A DNA stretch of 64,000 nt from Pseudomonas sp. 5P_3.1_Bac2. GTDB lineage: Bacteria > Pseudomonadota > Gammaproteobacteria > Pseudomonadales > Pseudomonadaceae. Under the pieces are notes generated by a model that was not told where the DNA came from, did not search any database, and saw only the letters and a program-made list of their open reading frames with translations. Where the stretch lies: positions 682,001 to 746,000 of the forward strand of contig NZ_JANLNY010000006.1 in assembly GCF_025465995.1 (NCBI RefSeq). The letters are read 5' to 3'. A program made the position numbers and the translations under genes. Shown here in pieces: positions 9,613 through 18,735 of the stretch (positions are counted from its first letter, which is position 1; each line of letters begins with the position of its first letter).

Positions 9613-10794
9613 ATGCGCGATGTGGTGATCGTTGACAGTGTAAGGACCGGCTTGGCCAAGTCATTTCGTGGCAAGTTCAATCTAACCCGCCCTGACGATA
9701 TGGCGGCGCACTGCGTCAATGCGCTGCTGGATCGCACGGGCATTGATCCCCTGCTGGTGGATGATTGTGTGGTGGGTGCCGGCTCCAACGAAGGCGCCCA
9801 GGGCATGAACATTGGCCGCAACGTGGCGGTGCTGTCGCGCTTGGGCACCCATGTCTCGGGCATGACCCTCAACCGTTATTGCTCCTCGGGCCTGCAGGCT
9901 ATCGCCATTGCCGCCAACCAGATTGCCAGCGGTTGCAGCGACGTGATCGTCGCCGGTGGTGTCGAGTCGATCACCATGACCCTGAAAAGCGTCAACAGCG
10001 ATCACCTGTTCAACCCCGTGCTGCAAAGCAATGTGCCGGGTATTTACTACCCCATGGGCCAGACTGCCGAGGTGGTCGCCCGACGTTATCAGGTCAGCCG
10101 CGAAGCCCAGGACGCCTACGCTCTGCAGAGCCAACAGCGTACCGCCCGTGCCCAGGCAGAAGGGCTGTTTGCTGATGAAATCGTGCCGATGGCCGTGCGC
10201 TATGAAGTGGAAGATAAAGCCAGTGGCGCCAAGAGCATCCATGACGGCATCGTTGATCGGGATGATTGCAACCGTGCCGACACCACCTTGGCCAGTCTGG
10301 CTGCGCTGAAACCCGTCTTTGCCCAAGACGGCTCGGTGACTGCCGGTAACGCCTCGCAACTGTCCGATGGCGCTTCGATGACCCTGCTGATGAGCTTGGA
10401 TAAAGCCATCGAGCTGGGCCTGACTCCGCTGGCGGTGTTCCGTGGCTTTACTGTGGCCGGTTGTGAGCCGGATGAAATGGGCATTGGTCCGGTGTTCTCG
10501 GTGCCGAAATTGCTCAAAGCCAAGGGCCTGAAGATCGACGACATTGACCTCTGGGAGCTTAACGAAGCCTTTGCTTCGCAGTGCCTGTACAGCCGTGATC
10601 GCTTAGGCATCGACAACGCCAAGTACAACGTCAACGGCGGCTCGATCTCCATCGGCCACCCCTTTGGCATGACTGGCTCGCGTCAGGTTGGCCATTTGCT
10701 GCGTGAACTCAAGCGCCAGCAGCTGCGGTACGGCATCGTCACCATGTGCGTGGGTGGCGGCATGGGCGCTACCGGTTTGTTTGAGCGCTACTAA
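9613..10794 (+). CDS. Acetyl-CoA C-acyltransferase (thiolase)
   Basis: A 393-residue thiolase with all catalytic elements: nucleophile Cys90 in NRYCSSGLQA, His349 in SIGHPFGMTGSR and Cys379 in MCVGGGMGATG. Thiolases cleave 3-ketoacyl-CoA in beta-oxidation or condense acetyl-CoA; chain-length preference and direction cannot be judged. The start at 9613 is chosen because GAGG lies six bases before it; the in-frame ATG at 9601 would place that GAGG inside the gene. No beta-oxidation partner gene is adjacent. Confidence 0.92.
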   Translation: MRDVVIVDSVRTGLAKSFRGKFNLTRPDDMAAHCVNALLDRTGIDPLLVDDCVVGAGSNEGAQGMNIGRNVAVLSRLGTHVSGMTLNRYCSSGLQAIAIAANQIASGCSDVIVAGGVESITMTLKSVNSDHLFNPVLQSNVPGIYYPMGQTAEVVARRYQVSREAQDAYALQSQQRTARAQAEGLFADEIVPMAVRYEVEDKASGAKSIHDGIVDRDDCNRADTTLASLAALKPVFAQDGSVTAGNASQLSDGASMTLLMSLDKAIELGLTPLAVFRGFTVAGCEPDEMGIGPVFSVPKLLKAKGLKIDDIDLWELNEAFASQCLYSRDRLGIDNAKYNVNGGSISIGHPFGMTGSRQVGHLLRELKRQQLRYGIVTMCVGGGMGATGLFERY

Positions 10795-10805
10795 GAGGGC
10801 GCGTC

Positions 10806-11426
10806 TCAGGCTCGTTTGCCCAACGCTTCAGCTCGTTGCAACCAACTTTGCCGCTGGCTTTCGGTGGCACTGCGCAGCGGGCTGAAGTGTTCGAGTTTGC
10901 GGGTTTTGATCCCGCAAAAAGCCAAGATGGTATGGCGCATTTGCCGATGCGCAGGAGCGCCATACACCCAGCGAAAGTACCACGCTGGGGTGTCCAGAGT
11001 GACCAGTAAATCAGCGCTGCGTCCGCTGAGCAGCTTGTCCCACTGGCGCTGATCGTTGCGGTATTTAAAGGCAAAGCCGGGCTGCAGAATGCGCTCAAAA
11101 AAGCCTTTGAAGAGCGCCGGAAGGCCACCCCACCAAACCGGGTAGACCAGCACTAAATGCTCGGCCCAATGGATCAGCCGTTGCGCCTCTAACAGGTCTG
11201 GCTCCAAGGCCTGATTGCTTTGGTAGCCCTCGTGCAGCACCGGATCAAAACTTAACGCGTGCAGCTTGATCTCGCGGACCACATGGCCCTGGCTGCGCGC
11301 GCCTTGGGCATAGGCGCTGGCTAAGGCATGGCAAAAGCCGCTGGATTTGGGCGTGCCGATAATCAGCAGGATGCGTTTGCCATCGCCTTCCAGCGGCGTG
11401 GCGCCGCTCTTGCCCGTGGCCGTCAC
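10806..11426 (-). CDS. NAD(P)H-dependent oxidoreductase, flavodoxin-like fold
   Basis: A 206-residue protein of the NAD(P)H:quinone oxidoreductase / KefF-MdaB type. The flavin-phosphate loop is [19 protein letters not shown]; further signatures are [25 protein letters not shown] and the following FAFKY. The start is a GTG that overlaps the fumC stop (GTGA), so translation is very probably coupled to fumC. It would reduce quinones or other electrophiles with two electrons in the cytoplasm. The coupling to a class II fumarase hints at a stress-related operon, but this is inference. Confidence 0.85.
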   Translation of the reverse strand: MTATGKSGATPLEGDGKRILLIIGTPKSSGFCHALASAYAQGARSQGHVVREIKLHALSFDPVLHEGYQSNQALEPDLLEAQRLIHWAEHLVLVYPVWWGGLPALFKGFFERILQPGFAFKYRNDQRQWDKLLSGRSADLLVTLDTPAWYFRWVYGAPAHRQMRHTILAFCGIKTRKLEHFSPLRSATESQRQSWLQRAEALGKRA

Positions 11427-12811
11427 TGACCGGCCTCAAGCATCAGTTCGGGACGCACCCAGGCATCGAACTGCTCATTGCTCAGATAACCCAGACTCAA
11501 CGCCGCTTCGCGCAAAGTGCTGCCGTTTTGATAAGCCTGCTTGGCGATCTGTGCGGCTTTGTCGTAGCCAATATGCGGGTTCAGGGCTGTGACCAGCATC
11601 AGGCCGCGTTCTAAATGCTCAGCCATGCGTGCGCCGTCGGCTTGCAACCCGGCCACGCAGTGCACCTGGAAGTTATGGCAGCCATCGGCAAGCAAGCGAA
11701 TCGATTGCAGCAGGTTGTGAATCAGCACCGGCTTAAACACGTTGAGCTGCAAATGGCCTTGGCTGGCGGCGAGGGTGATGGTGCTGTCGTTACCTATCAC
11801 TTGGCAGGCGAGCATGGACAGCGCCTCGCACTGGGTCGGATTGACCTTGCCGGGCATGATCGAGCTGCCCGGCTCGTTGGCCGGCAGGCGTACCTCGGCA
11901 AAACCCGCCCGGGGGCCGGAGCCGAGCAGGCGCAGGTCGTTGGCGATTTTCATCAGGGCGACGGCCAGGGTTTTCAGGGCACCGGACAGCGATACCAGCG
12001 GTTCATGACCTGCTAAGGCGGCAAATTTATTTGGCGCACTGACTAGGGGTAAGCCGCTCAACGCGGCCAGCTCAGCGGCAATCGCCTCGGCAAAACCCTG
12101 CGGTGAATTAAGCCCGGTGCCTACGGCGGTGCCGCCTTGGGCCAGCTCATAGACGGCGGGCAGGGCCGCGTGGATGGCACGCTCGGCATACCCCAGCTGA
12201 GCCACATAGGCGGACAGCTCTTGGCCGAAGGTCATGGGCGTGGCGTCCATCAGGTGGGTGCGCCCGGTTTTTAGCTGTTTGGCATAACGCTCAGACTGCT
12301 CTTGCAGACCACTGCGCAGCTCGCGCAGGGCCGGCAGCAGTTGTTGCTGGATGGCCTGGGCCGCAGCGATATGCATGGCGGTGGGGAAGCTGTCGTTGGA
12401 GCTTTGCGCGCGGTTGACGTGATCATTGGGGTGCACCGGGGCCTTGCCGCCAATGCCTTTGCCGGCCAGTTCATTGGCGCGGCCGGCGATCACTTCATTG
12501 ACGTTCATGTTGCTTTGCGTACCGCTACCGGTTTGCCACACCACTAGGGGGAATTGCTCATCATGCTGGCCGCTGAGCACTTCATTGGCGGCTTGTTCGA
12601 TCAAGCGGGCGATGTCGGCGGGCAGATCACCGATGCGCTGGTTAACCCGTGCGGCGGCTTTTTTGATCAGGGCCAGGGCATGAATCAGCGGCAAGGGCAT
12701 GCGCTCTTGGCCGATTTCAAAGTTGATCAGGGAACGCTGCGTTTGCGCGCCCCAATAGGCTGTTGCCGGGACTTCGATGGGGCCTAAGCTGTCGCTTTCA
12801 ATGCGGCTCAT
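11423..12811 (-). CDS. fumC: Class II fumarate hydratase
   Basis: A 462-residue, iron-independent fumarase interconverting fumarate and L-malate. Signatures are [15 protein letters not shown] (93-107), [19 protein letters not shown], the active-site [10 protein letters not shown] (183-192) and the signature loop [13 protein letters not shown] (315-327). Length matches the family. AGGAGA lies ahead of the ATG. It is the first gene of a two-gene operon with the flavodoxin-fold oxidoreductase. Iron-independent fumarases are often induced by iron limitation or oxidative stress; I see no clear Fur box here. Confidence 0.96.
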   Translation of the reverse strand: MSRIESDSLGPIEVPATAYWGAQTQRSLINFEIGQERMPLPLIHALALIKKAAARVNQRIGDLPADIARLIEQAANEVLSGQHDEQFPLVVWQTGSGTQSNMNVNEVIAGRANELAGKGIGGKAPVHPNDHVNRAQSSNDSFPTAMHIAAAQAIQQQLLPALRELRSGLQEQSERYAKQLKTGRTHLMDATPMTFGQELSAYVAQLGYAERAIHAALPAVYELAQGGTAVGTGLNSPQGFAEAIAAELAALSGLPLVSAPNKFAALAGHEPLVSLSGALKTLAVALMKIANDLRLLGSGPRAGFAEVRLPANEPGSSIMPGKVNPTQCEALSMLACQVIGNDSTITLAASQGHLQLNVFKPVLIHNLLQSIRLLADGCHNFQVHCVAGLQADGARMAEHLERGLMLVTALNPHIGYDKAAQIAKQAYQNGSTLREAALSLGYLSNEQFDAWVRPELMLEAGQ

Positions 12812-12918
12812 GCAACTCTCCTGCTAGCGGGACTTAGATGCCTAGCCGGCGGCGTGAAACGCCGACCACTACAAGGTAAGTCGTCAGGCTAGGGCAGAGG
12901 TTCCCTCAGGGGCCCGAT

Positions 12919-13923
12919 CTACCAGCGGGTTTGCGTTTCGGCCAGCCAGCCGCTGGCTTTGCGCACGGGCACGCGCTCGCCTTCAGCGTTGCGCAGCAAG
13001 CCGTCGTAGTGACCGAACCACTGCTGCGAGTCGACGTAAAAAATCCCGAAGCGGCGCTTAAGGACATGGTGTTGTAGCGGGGTAAAGTTCAGTTGCACTT
13101 GCCCATCGGCGCTGGCGATCTGCCGCGGCAGAAACAGGTTGTGCTGTACCTCAGCGATTTCGATGGGGCTGTCGACGCTGTGCAGGCTGCCGCCAAACCA
13201 CAGGTTGTTCTCCGAGTGACCGCTTTGTTCCGCCCAGCCGTTGCCAAAGTGTCCGGCGATACCGCCGGGAGCGGCGAATACGGCGCGAGTCCAGCGGCTG
13301 TTAAATGGCCACACGCCACGCCCGAAGTCTTGCGAGGCAAAGCTTTTCCCGGGGGTGCAGGGATAAATCTTGTCGCCCAGCTGCACACTGCCAGTGCAGG
13401 GCAGGCCTAACTGACGGCTGGCGGCATGGAAATTATGCTGGTCGATTGGCACCACCAGGTTGGCGCCATCCAGATGGGCTGGGCGCTGGAAGTCGAGCAC
13501 GGCTTGCAGGGGCAGGCCAGTGGCATCGGCAGCATTAATGCTTAAACCGGTGCGGCCAGCTTGTTCGGTAACGCGCAGTTGCAGGTTGGCATGGTTGAAC
13601 TCATGGCCTTGCTGCGGCTCATCCGGAAGATGGCATTCGCGGGCAAACAGGCGGTATTCGTCGAACATGGCCGTCTGACCGCCAATTAAATCGACGAAAT
13701 GCACGGAGGCGTAACCGATGTAGTCAAAGTCGGCTTGGCTGGCCGCCATCGACCAATTGGGCGTGGTAATACACCAATGATTCCAGCGCTTGCGGCGTCC
13801 GAAATGTCCGGGAATGGCGCAGTTGATCATGGCGCCAGCGGATGATCCGACTGCCTCGGGATTCAACTGGCCGCGGCTGTCGCAGAGGGTTGTAGGGCTA
13901 GTAGTGTGGACAGGGCAGGTCAT
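12919..13923 (-). CDS. DUF2804 family protein
   Basis: A 334-residue protein that I assign to DUF2804 from the hallmark GRRKRWNHWCITTP near the N-terminus and the FNSRWTRAVFAAPGG and FGIFYVDSQQWFGHYDG segments. The family is a lipocalin-like beta-rich group without an established function. No signal peptide or membrane helix is seen. The ATG at 13923 is preceded only by a weak GTGATGA. It is transcribed away from the DUF2059 gene, with a perfect 15-base palindrome at 13979-13993 between them. Confidence 0.78.
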   Translation of the reverse strand: MTCPVHTTSPTTLCDSRGQLNPEAVGSSAGAMINCAIPGHFGRRKRWNHWCITTPNWSMAASQADFDYIGYASVHFVDLIGGQTAMFDEYRLFARECHLPDEPQQGHEFNHANLQLRVTEQAGRTGLSINAADATGLPLQAVLDFQRPAHLDGANLVVPIDQHNFHAASRQLGLPCTGSVQLGDKIYPCTPGKSFASQDFGRGVWPFNSRWTRAVFAAPGGIAGHFGNGWAEQSGHSENNLWFGGSLHSVDSPIEIAEVQHNLFLPRQIASADGQVQLNFTPLQHHVLKRRFGIFYVDSQQWFGHYDGLLRNAEGERVPVRKASGWLAETQTRW

Positions 13924-13978
13924 TCATCACGTCCATGTGGCGGCCGCAGGGCTGACGATCAGCGGTGTAAGTAAAAAC

Positions 13979-13993
13979 CGAACAATTTGTTCG
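13979..13993. promoter_or_regulatory. 15-base palindrome in the DUF2804/DUF2059 intergenic region
   Basis: CGAACAATTTGTTCG is a perfect inverted repeat (7-bp arms, one central base), 56 bases upstream of the DUF2804 start and 173 bases upstream of DUF2059. It has the size and symmetry of a dimeric repressor operator. The regulator is unknown. Confidence 0.4.
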
Positions 13994-14165
13994 ATTGTCC
14001 TGTCATTTATAATACTCGCCCAGTGGTATTTTGCCATTAGCATTAGGCGAATCCGGGTACTAATACGCAATTGTCATGGCAGTCTGGCTTGAGTCTGGCA
14101 CTGGCTGGGCACAAAATGCCGGCGTTGCTGTCAGCCTTAACTGAATCTTTCCATTGGAGTTGTCC

Positions 14166-14660
14166 ATGCCACGGTTACCTGCTTTTTGCGCTGCACTACT
14201 ACTGGCCTGCGCCAGTGCTCAAGTTTTGGCAGATGCCAAGAGCCACGCCGCCGACGCGGAGAAATTCCTCTTAGTGGTGCGCGCCGACAAGCTCACTGTG
14301 CCGGTTTACGCCCAAGTGCAGCAGATGTTTGCCCAGCGTTTTGCTGAAACCAAAGCCACTGACAAGGCCGTGCTGGAAACCTATCAGGCCAAGGCGAATA
14401 CGGCGCTCGACCAGGCGGTGGCCTGGGACAAGCTCAAGCCGGATCTGGTCAAGCTTTACACCACCAGCTTCACCGAGCAGGAAATGCAAGACCTGATCAG
14501 TTTCTACGAATCGCCTTTGGGCAAAAAAGTCTTGGAAAAAATGCCCGAACTGACGGGTCGTTCCGCCCAGTTGACCCAGGCGCGTCTGGAAAGCGCAGTG
14601 CCTAAGGTCAACCAGCTGCTCAGCGAAATGACCAGCAAGCTGAGCCCGAAAAAGCCTTAA
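14166..14660 (+). CDS. DUF2059 periplasmic protein
   Basis: A 164-residue secreted protein with a signal peptide (MPRLPAFCAALLLACASAQVLADA). The mature part is helical, with the DUF2059 core LYTTSFTEQEMQDLISFYESP followed by GKKVLEKMPELTGRSAQL. The function of the family is unknown. The start at 14166 has TGGAG six bases upstream; the TTG at 14154 is rejected. It ends 11 bases before bolA, so the two are probably co-transcribed, an order I recall in other Pseudomonas. Confidence 0.85.
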   Translation: MPRLPAFCAALLLACASAQVLADAKSHAADAEKFLLVVRADKLTVPVYAQVQQMFAQRFAETKATDKAVLETYQAKANTALDQAVAWDKLKPDLVKLYTTSFTEQEMQDLISFYESPLGKKVLEKMPELTGRSAQLTQARLESAVPKVNQLLSEMTSKLSPKKP

Positions 14661-14671
14661 GTGAGTCCAGC

Positions 14672-14965
14672 ATGAGCAAGCTCGATGTACTGCAGGCGGC
14701 CTTGGCCGACCTGCAAGCGCAACACCTCGAAGTATTGGATGAAAGCCACCTGCACAGCCGTGGCCTGGAAACCCATTACAAGGCGGTGATCGTCAGTGAG
14801 CAGTTTGCCGGTCTCAATCCGGTTAAACGGCACCAGAAAGTCTATGCCGTCTTGGCTGACTTCATGCCCCAGGTGCATGCCCTGGCGCTGCATACCTACA
14901 CCCCGCAAGAGTGGCAGGAGCAGGGCGTCGCGCCTGCTTCGCCGACCTGTCGTGGTGGCCACTAA
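14672..14965 (+). CDS. bolA: BolA family protein
   Basis: A 97-residue protein with the BolA signature: HLEVLDESHLHSRGLETHYK, then VSEQFAGLNPVKRHQKVYAVL and the final ALALHTYTPQEW. BolA proteins partner monothiol glutaredoxins in Fe-S trafficking, and some act as transcription factors affecting cell shape and biofilm. The strict His in RHQKVY is present, together with a further His after the loop. The glutaredoxin partner is not in the window. It follows the DUF2059 gene closely. Confidence 0.92.
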   Translation: MSKLDVLQAALADLQAQHLEVLDESHLHSRGLETHYKAVIVSEQFAGLNPVKRHQKVYAVLADFMPQVHALALHTYTPQEWQEQGVAPASPTCRGGH

Positions 14966-15034
14966 GCTGCGGCGCCTAGCGCACGGATCAATGGCCCCTA
15001 CACCAAAACGCTGAACCCCCGTAAAATGCGCCGC

Positions 15035-15071
15035 CGGCCTGAGGTGAAACCACCTCGGGCCGCTGCGTTTT
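15035..15071 (+). terminator. Hairpin with short U-tract between bolA and trhO
   Basis: The stem CGGCCTGAGGTG / CACCTCGGGCCG (12 pairs, one G-U) has the loop AAAC and is followed by CTGCGTTTTATT. It may end the bolA transcript. A TAAAAT box at 15022-15027 just upstream means it could also be a structured start of the trhO leader. Confidence 0.5.
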
Positions 15072-15118
15072 ATTGCCCAGTCCGCCCTTTACGAGGGTGA
15101 CTACTGAAGGACATGTCC

Positions 15119-16057
15119 ATGAGTGAAAAAATCGTCGTCGCCGCGCTGTATAAATTCGTCTCCCTGCCGGATTACGAAGCGCTGCGCGAGCCTCTGCTGC
15201 AATGCATGCAGGACAATGGCATCAAAGGCACCTTGCTGCTGGCGGAAGAAGGCATCAACGGTACTGTCTCCGGCAGCCGCGCCGGGATTGACGGCTTGTT
15301 GGCCTGGTTCGGCGCGGATCTGCGCTTGGCTGATATCGATCACAAAGAATCCTATTGTGACGAGCAGCCGTTCTACCGCACCAAGGTCAAGCTGAAGAAA
15401 GAGATCGTGACCTTAGGCGTGCCCACTGTGGACCCTAACCGAGTGGTCGGCACCTATGTCGAGCCCAAGGACTGGAACACCCTGATCAGCGACCCGGAAG
15501 TGCTGCTGATCGACACCCGCAACGACTATGAAGTGTCGATTGGCACCTTTGAAGGCGCCATCGATCCTAAAACCAAGTCGTTTCGCGAGTTCCCCGATTA
15601 CATCAAGGCCCACTTCGACCCAGCCAAGCACAAGAAAGTGGCGATGTTCTGCACCGGTGGCATCCGCTGCGAGAAAGCCTCCAGCTACATGCTTGGCGAA
15701 GGCTTTAGCGAGGTGTTCCACCTCAAAGGCGGCATCCTCAAGTACTTGGAAGAAGTGCCGCAAGAGCAGAGCAAGTGGCAGGGCGACTGTTTCGTCTTCG
15801 ATAACCGTGTGACCGTGCGCCACGACTTGAGCGAAGGTGACTATGATCAATGCCACGCCTGTCGCACCCCGGTGTCGGTAGAGGATCGCCAGTCCGAGTT
15901 CTACAGCCCTGGCGTCAGTTGCCCGCACTGCTGGGACTCGCTACCGGAGAAAACCCGCGCGGGTGCCCGTGAGCGGCAGCGTCAAATCGAGCTGGCCAAG
16001 GCCCGTCAACAACCCCATCCGCTGGGCTATAACCACCGCCAATCGCGCGAGGCTTAA
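15119..16057 (+). CDS. trhO: tRNA uridine-34 hydroxylase TrhO (YceA), rhodanese family
   Basis: A 312-residue enzyme with an N-terminal ferredoxin-like/acylphosphatase-type domain ([29 protein letters not shown]). A rhodanese domain follows (LIDTRNDYE, active-site loop [12 protein letters not shown] with Cys178), then a C-terminal Cys-rich part ([16 protein letters not shown]). TrhO performs oxygen-dependent 5-hydroxylation of U34 in tRNAs. GAAGG lies eight bases before the ATG at 15119; the ATG six bases earlier is too close. It is followed after two bases by the CxxC protein gene, so they form an operon. Confidence 0.92.
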   Translation: MSEKIVVAALYKFVSLPDYEALREPLLQCMQDNGIKGTLLLAEEGINGTVSGSRAGIDGLLAWFGADLRLADIDHKESYCDEQPFYRTKVKLKKEIVTLGVPTVDPNRVVGTYVEPKDWNTLISDPEVLLIDTRNDYEVSIGTFEGAIDPKTKSFREFPDYIKAHFDPAKHKKVAMFCTGGIRCEKASSYMLGEGFSEVFHLKGGILKYLEEVPQEQSKWQGDCFVFDNRVTVRHDLSEGDYDQCHACRTPVSVEDRQSEFYSPGVSCPHCWDSLPEKTRAGARERQRQIELAKARQQPHPLGYNHRQSREA

Positions 16058-16059
16058 TC

Positions 16060-16692
16060 ATGCAGGCACGCTTGCTGTACGTGATGGACCCGTTGTGTTC
16101 GTGGTGCTGGGGCTTTGCCCCGGTGCTTGAGTCCCTCGCCCAGCAAGCAGCGGCTGCCGGCGTAGGCCTGCATGTGGTGGCCGGCGGTTTGCGCCGCGAC
16201 ACCCAGGCAGTTGATGCCGCCGCGCGCGAGCGTTATCTCGGCTACTGGCGTGCGGTGCAGCAGGCCACCGGGCAAAGCTTCAACTACGAGTTGGGTTTGC
16301 CTGCGGGCTTTGCCTATGACACTGAGCCGGCGTGTCGCGCGCTGGTCACGGCGCGCAGCCTGGACCTCGAGCTGGTCTGGCCGTTGATCAAGCAGATTCA
16401 GCAGGGCTTCTATCAGCAAGGCCTGGATGTCAGCCGCGCCAATGTGCTGGCCGATTTGGCTGAGCAGGCCGGGATTGCCCGTAGTGAATTTGCCGAGGCC
16501 TTCGACAGCGCCGCCTTGCGCAGTGCCACTGCGGCGGACTTTAGCTGGGTGCAGGATCTCGGTATCGCCGGTTTCCCCACCTTGCTCGCCGAGCGCGATG
16601 GCCAGCTGGCCCTGTTAACCAACGGCTATCAGCCGCTGCAAGCTTTACAGCCACTGCTGGCACGGTGGTTGGAGCGGGTGGCGAATGCCTGA
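16060..16692 (+). CDS. DsbA-like thioredoxin-fold protein with CSWC
   Basis: A 210-residue cytoplasmic protein of the DsbA/FrnE group. The redox motif C13-S-W-C16 sits in VMDPLCSWCWGFAP. A helical insertion follows, and the cis-Pro loop is LGIAGFPTLLAERDG. There is no signal peptide, unlike periplasmic DsbA, so it probably acts on cytoplasmic thiols or as an isomerase-like enzyme. The ATG lies just after the trhO stop, and the stop overlaps the next gene by eight bases, giving a compact three-gene unit. Confidence 0.85.
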   Translation: MQARLLYVMDPLCSWCWGFAPVLESLAQQAAAAGVGLHVVAGGLRRDTQAVDAAARERYLGYWRAVQQATGQSFNYELGLPAGFAYDTEPACRALVTARSLDLELVWPLIKQIQQGFYQQGLDVSRANVLADLAEQAGIARSEFAEAFDSAALRSATAADFSWVQDLGIAGFPTLLAERDGQLALLTNGYQPLQALQPLLARWLERVANA

Positions 16693-18463
16693 TCGGCTGA
16701 CGTGGGCGGAAATTCGCAGGCTGGCCCTGCGGCATAAAAAGGCCCTGTTCTGGGCCAACTGGGTGGCGGTACTGGCGACCCTGTGCAGTGTGCCGATCCC
16801 GTTGCTGCTGCCATTACTGGTCGATGAGGTGTTGCTCAAAGACGGCGACGCAGCGCTGCACGTGATGGATAACTTTTTGCCCAGCCAGTGGCAATCGGCG
16901 GTGGGTTACATCGGCCTGATTCTGTTGCTAACCCTGCTGTTACGCGGCGCGGCGTTGATCTTCAACGTGTTGCAAGCACGTCTGTTTGCGCGGCTGTCGA
17001 AGGACATCGTGTACCGCATCCGGGTGCGTTTGATTGCCCGGCTTAAGCGCATCTCCCTCAGTGAGTATGAAAGCCTTGGCAGCGGCACGGTGACCACCCA
17101 TTTGGTCACGGATCTGGACACCATCGACAAATTCGTCGGTGAAACCTTAAGCCGCTTCCTGGTCGCGATGCTGACTCTGGCTGGCACCTCGGCCATTTTG
17201 ATCTGGATGCATTGGCAACTGGCCATGCTGATTCTGCTGTTCAACCCCTTGGTGATCTACGCCACGGTGCAGTTGGGCAAGCGCGTCAAACACCTGAAAA
17301 AACTCGAGAACGACAGCACCTCGCGCTTTACTCAAGCACTGACCGAAACCCTGGAGGCAATCCAGGAAATCCGCGCCGGCAACCGCCAGGGATATTTCCT
17401 CGGGCGTTTGGCTGATAGCGCCAAAGAGGTGCGCAACTACGCGGTGGCCTCGCAGTGGAAGAGCGATGCGTCGGGGCGCGCCAGTGGCTTGTTGTTCCAG
17501 TTCGGCATTGATGTGTTTCGCGCCGCCGCCATGCTCACTGTGCTGTTCTCCGATCTGTCGATCGGGCAGATGCTCGCGGTGTTCAGTTACCTGTGGTTTA
17601 TGATCGGCCCGGTCGAGCAACTGCTCAGCCTGCAATATTCCTACTACGCCGCTGGCGGCGCATTGACCCGGATTAACGAGCTGTTGGCGCGCCATGACGA
17701 ACCGCAGTATATGGGCCAGGTTGATCCGTTTGCCGGCAAAACCACCGTGGGCATTGAGATCAGCGGCCTGACCTTCGCTTATGCAGAAGAGCCGGTGTTG
17801 AACGGCCTGAACCTAAGCATTGCCCCAGGTGAGAAGGTGGCGATTGTCGGGGCCAGCGGCGGCGGCAAAAGTACCCTGGTGCAGTTGCTGCTCGGCCTGT
17901 ACACCGCGCAAGGCGGCACCATTCGCTTTGCCGGGGTAAAACAGAAGCAGATCGGCTTGGACACTATCCGCGAGCACGTGGCCGTGGTGTTGCAGCATCC
18001 GGCGTTGTTCAACGACAGCGTGCGCGCCAACCTGTGCCTGGGGCGTGAGCGCACGGATGAAGCCTGCTGGCAGGCGCTGCAGATTGCCCAGTTGGCCGAC
18101 ACCATCAAGGCCTTGCCGCAGGGTTTGGACAGCATTGTCGGCCGTTCGGGCGTGCGTTTATCCGGCGGGCAGCGGCAACGCTTGGCCATCGCCCGGATGA
18201 TTCTGGCCGAACCTAAGGTGGTGATCCTCGATGAAGCCACTTCGGCTTTGGACGCCGCCACCGAGTACGCCCTGCATAAGGCCCTGAATAAGTTTCTCCA
18301 GGGCCGCACCACGCTGATCATCGCCCATCGCCTGTCTGCGGTGAAGCAGGCCGACCGGGTGCTGGTGTTCGATGGCGGGACGGTGGCCGAAGACGGTGAT
18401 CACCAGCAGCTGATTGCCGAGGGCGGCCTGTACGCCAAGCTGTACGGGCATTTGCAGCAATAA
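16685..18463 (+). CDS. ABC exporter, fused permease and ATPase (MsbA-like)
   Basis: A 592-residue half-transporter with an N-terminal six-helix type-1 exporter domain (about residues 20-320) and a C-terminal nucleotide-binding domain. The NBD shows Walker A GASGGGKST (about 388-396), signature LSGGQRQRLAIARM, Walker B VVILDEATSALD and switch His in IIAHRLSAV. It would work as a homodimer in the inner membrane. The substrate is unknown; resemblance to MsbA is general, and no lipid A genes are near. The start overlaps the preceding gene by eight bases, implying translational coupling. Confidence 0.93.
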   Translation: MPDRLTWAEIRRLALRHKKALFWANWVAVLATLCSVPIPLLLPLLVDEVLLKDGDAALHVMDNFLPSQWQSAVGYIGLILLLTLLLRGAALIFNVLQARLFARLSKDIVYRIRVRLIARLKRISLSEYESLGSGTVTTHLVTDLDTIDKFVGETLSRFLVAMLTLAGTSAILIWMHWQLAMLILLFNPLVIYATVQLGKRVKHLKKLENDSTSRFTQALTETLEAIQEIRAGNRQGYFLGRLADSAKEVRNYAVASQWKSDASGRASGLLFQFGIDVFRAAAMLTVLFSDLSIGQMLAVFSYLWFMIGPVEQLLSLQYSYYAAGGALTRINELLARHDEPQYMGQVDPFAGKTTVGIEISGLTFAYAEEPVLNGLNLSIAPGEKVAIVGASGGGKSTLVQLLLGLYTAQGGTIRFAGVKQKQIGLDTIREHVAVVLQHPALFNDSVRANLCLGRERTDEACWQALQIAQLADTIKALPQGLDSIVGRSGVRLSGGQRQRLAIARMILAEPKVVILDEATSALDAATEYALHKALNKFLQGRTTLIIAHRLSAVKQADRVLVFDGGTVAEDGDHQQLIAEGGLYAKLYGHLQQ

Positions 18464-18564
18464 ATCGCGCCGCCGGCAGCGCTTTGGGCGGCCGGCAATG
18501 GGTTATTGCGCGAGGGCTTGAGTGCGGTCCGTGGTTGAGCATCTGGCAACTAAACAGACCGCGC

Positions 18565-18582
18565 TGTAACGAATTATTTACG
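18565..18582 (+). promoter_or_regulatory. PhhR/TyrR-type box upstream of hpd
   Basis: TGTAAC-GAATTA-TTTACG matches the TyrR-family box TGTAAA-N6-TTTACA at ten of twelve positions with exact spacing. It is centred about 160 bases before the hpd start, and the likely regulator gene phhR is in this window. Confidence 0.65.
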
Positions 18583-18735
18583 AAATTCACGCCAGTTGTA
18601 TGGGCTAGCCTGAGTTGTCAGCTAAAGCTGCCAACTACAGGGGCTGAGGGTGGATTTAGCCAGGGCAGGGCTGGTTGTGGTGGCGGCGACGCTGGGCTGA
18701 GATGGCCTTAGCCACAACAATAAGCAGGAGGCCCG

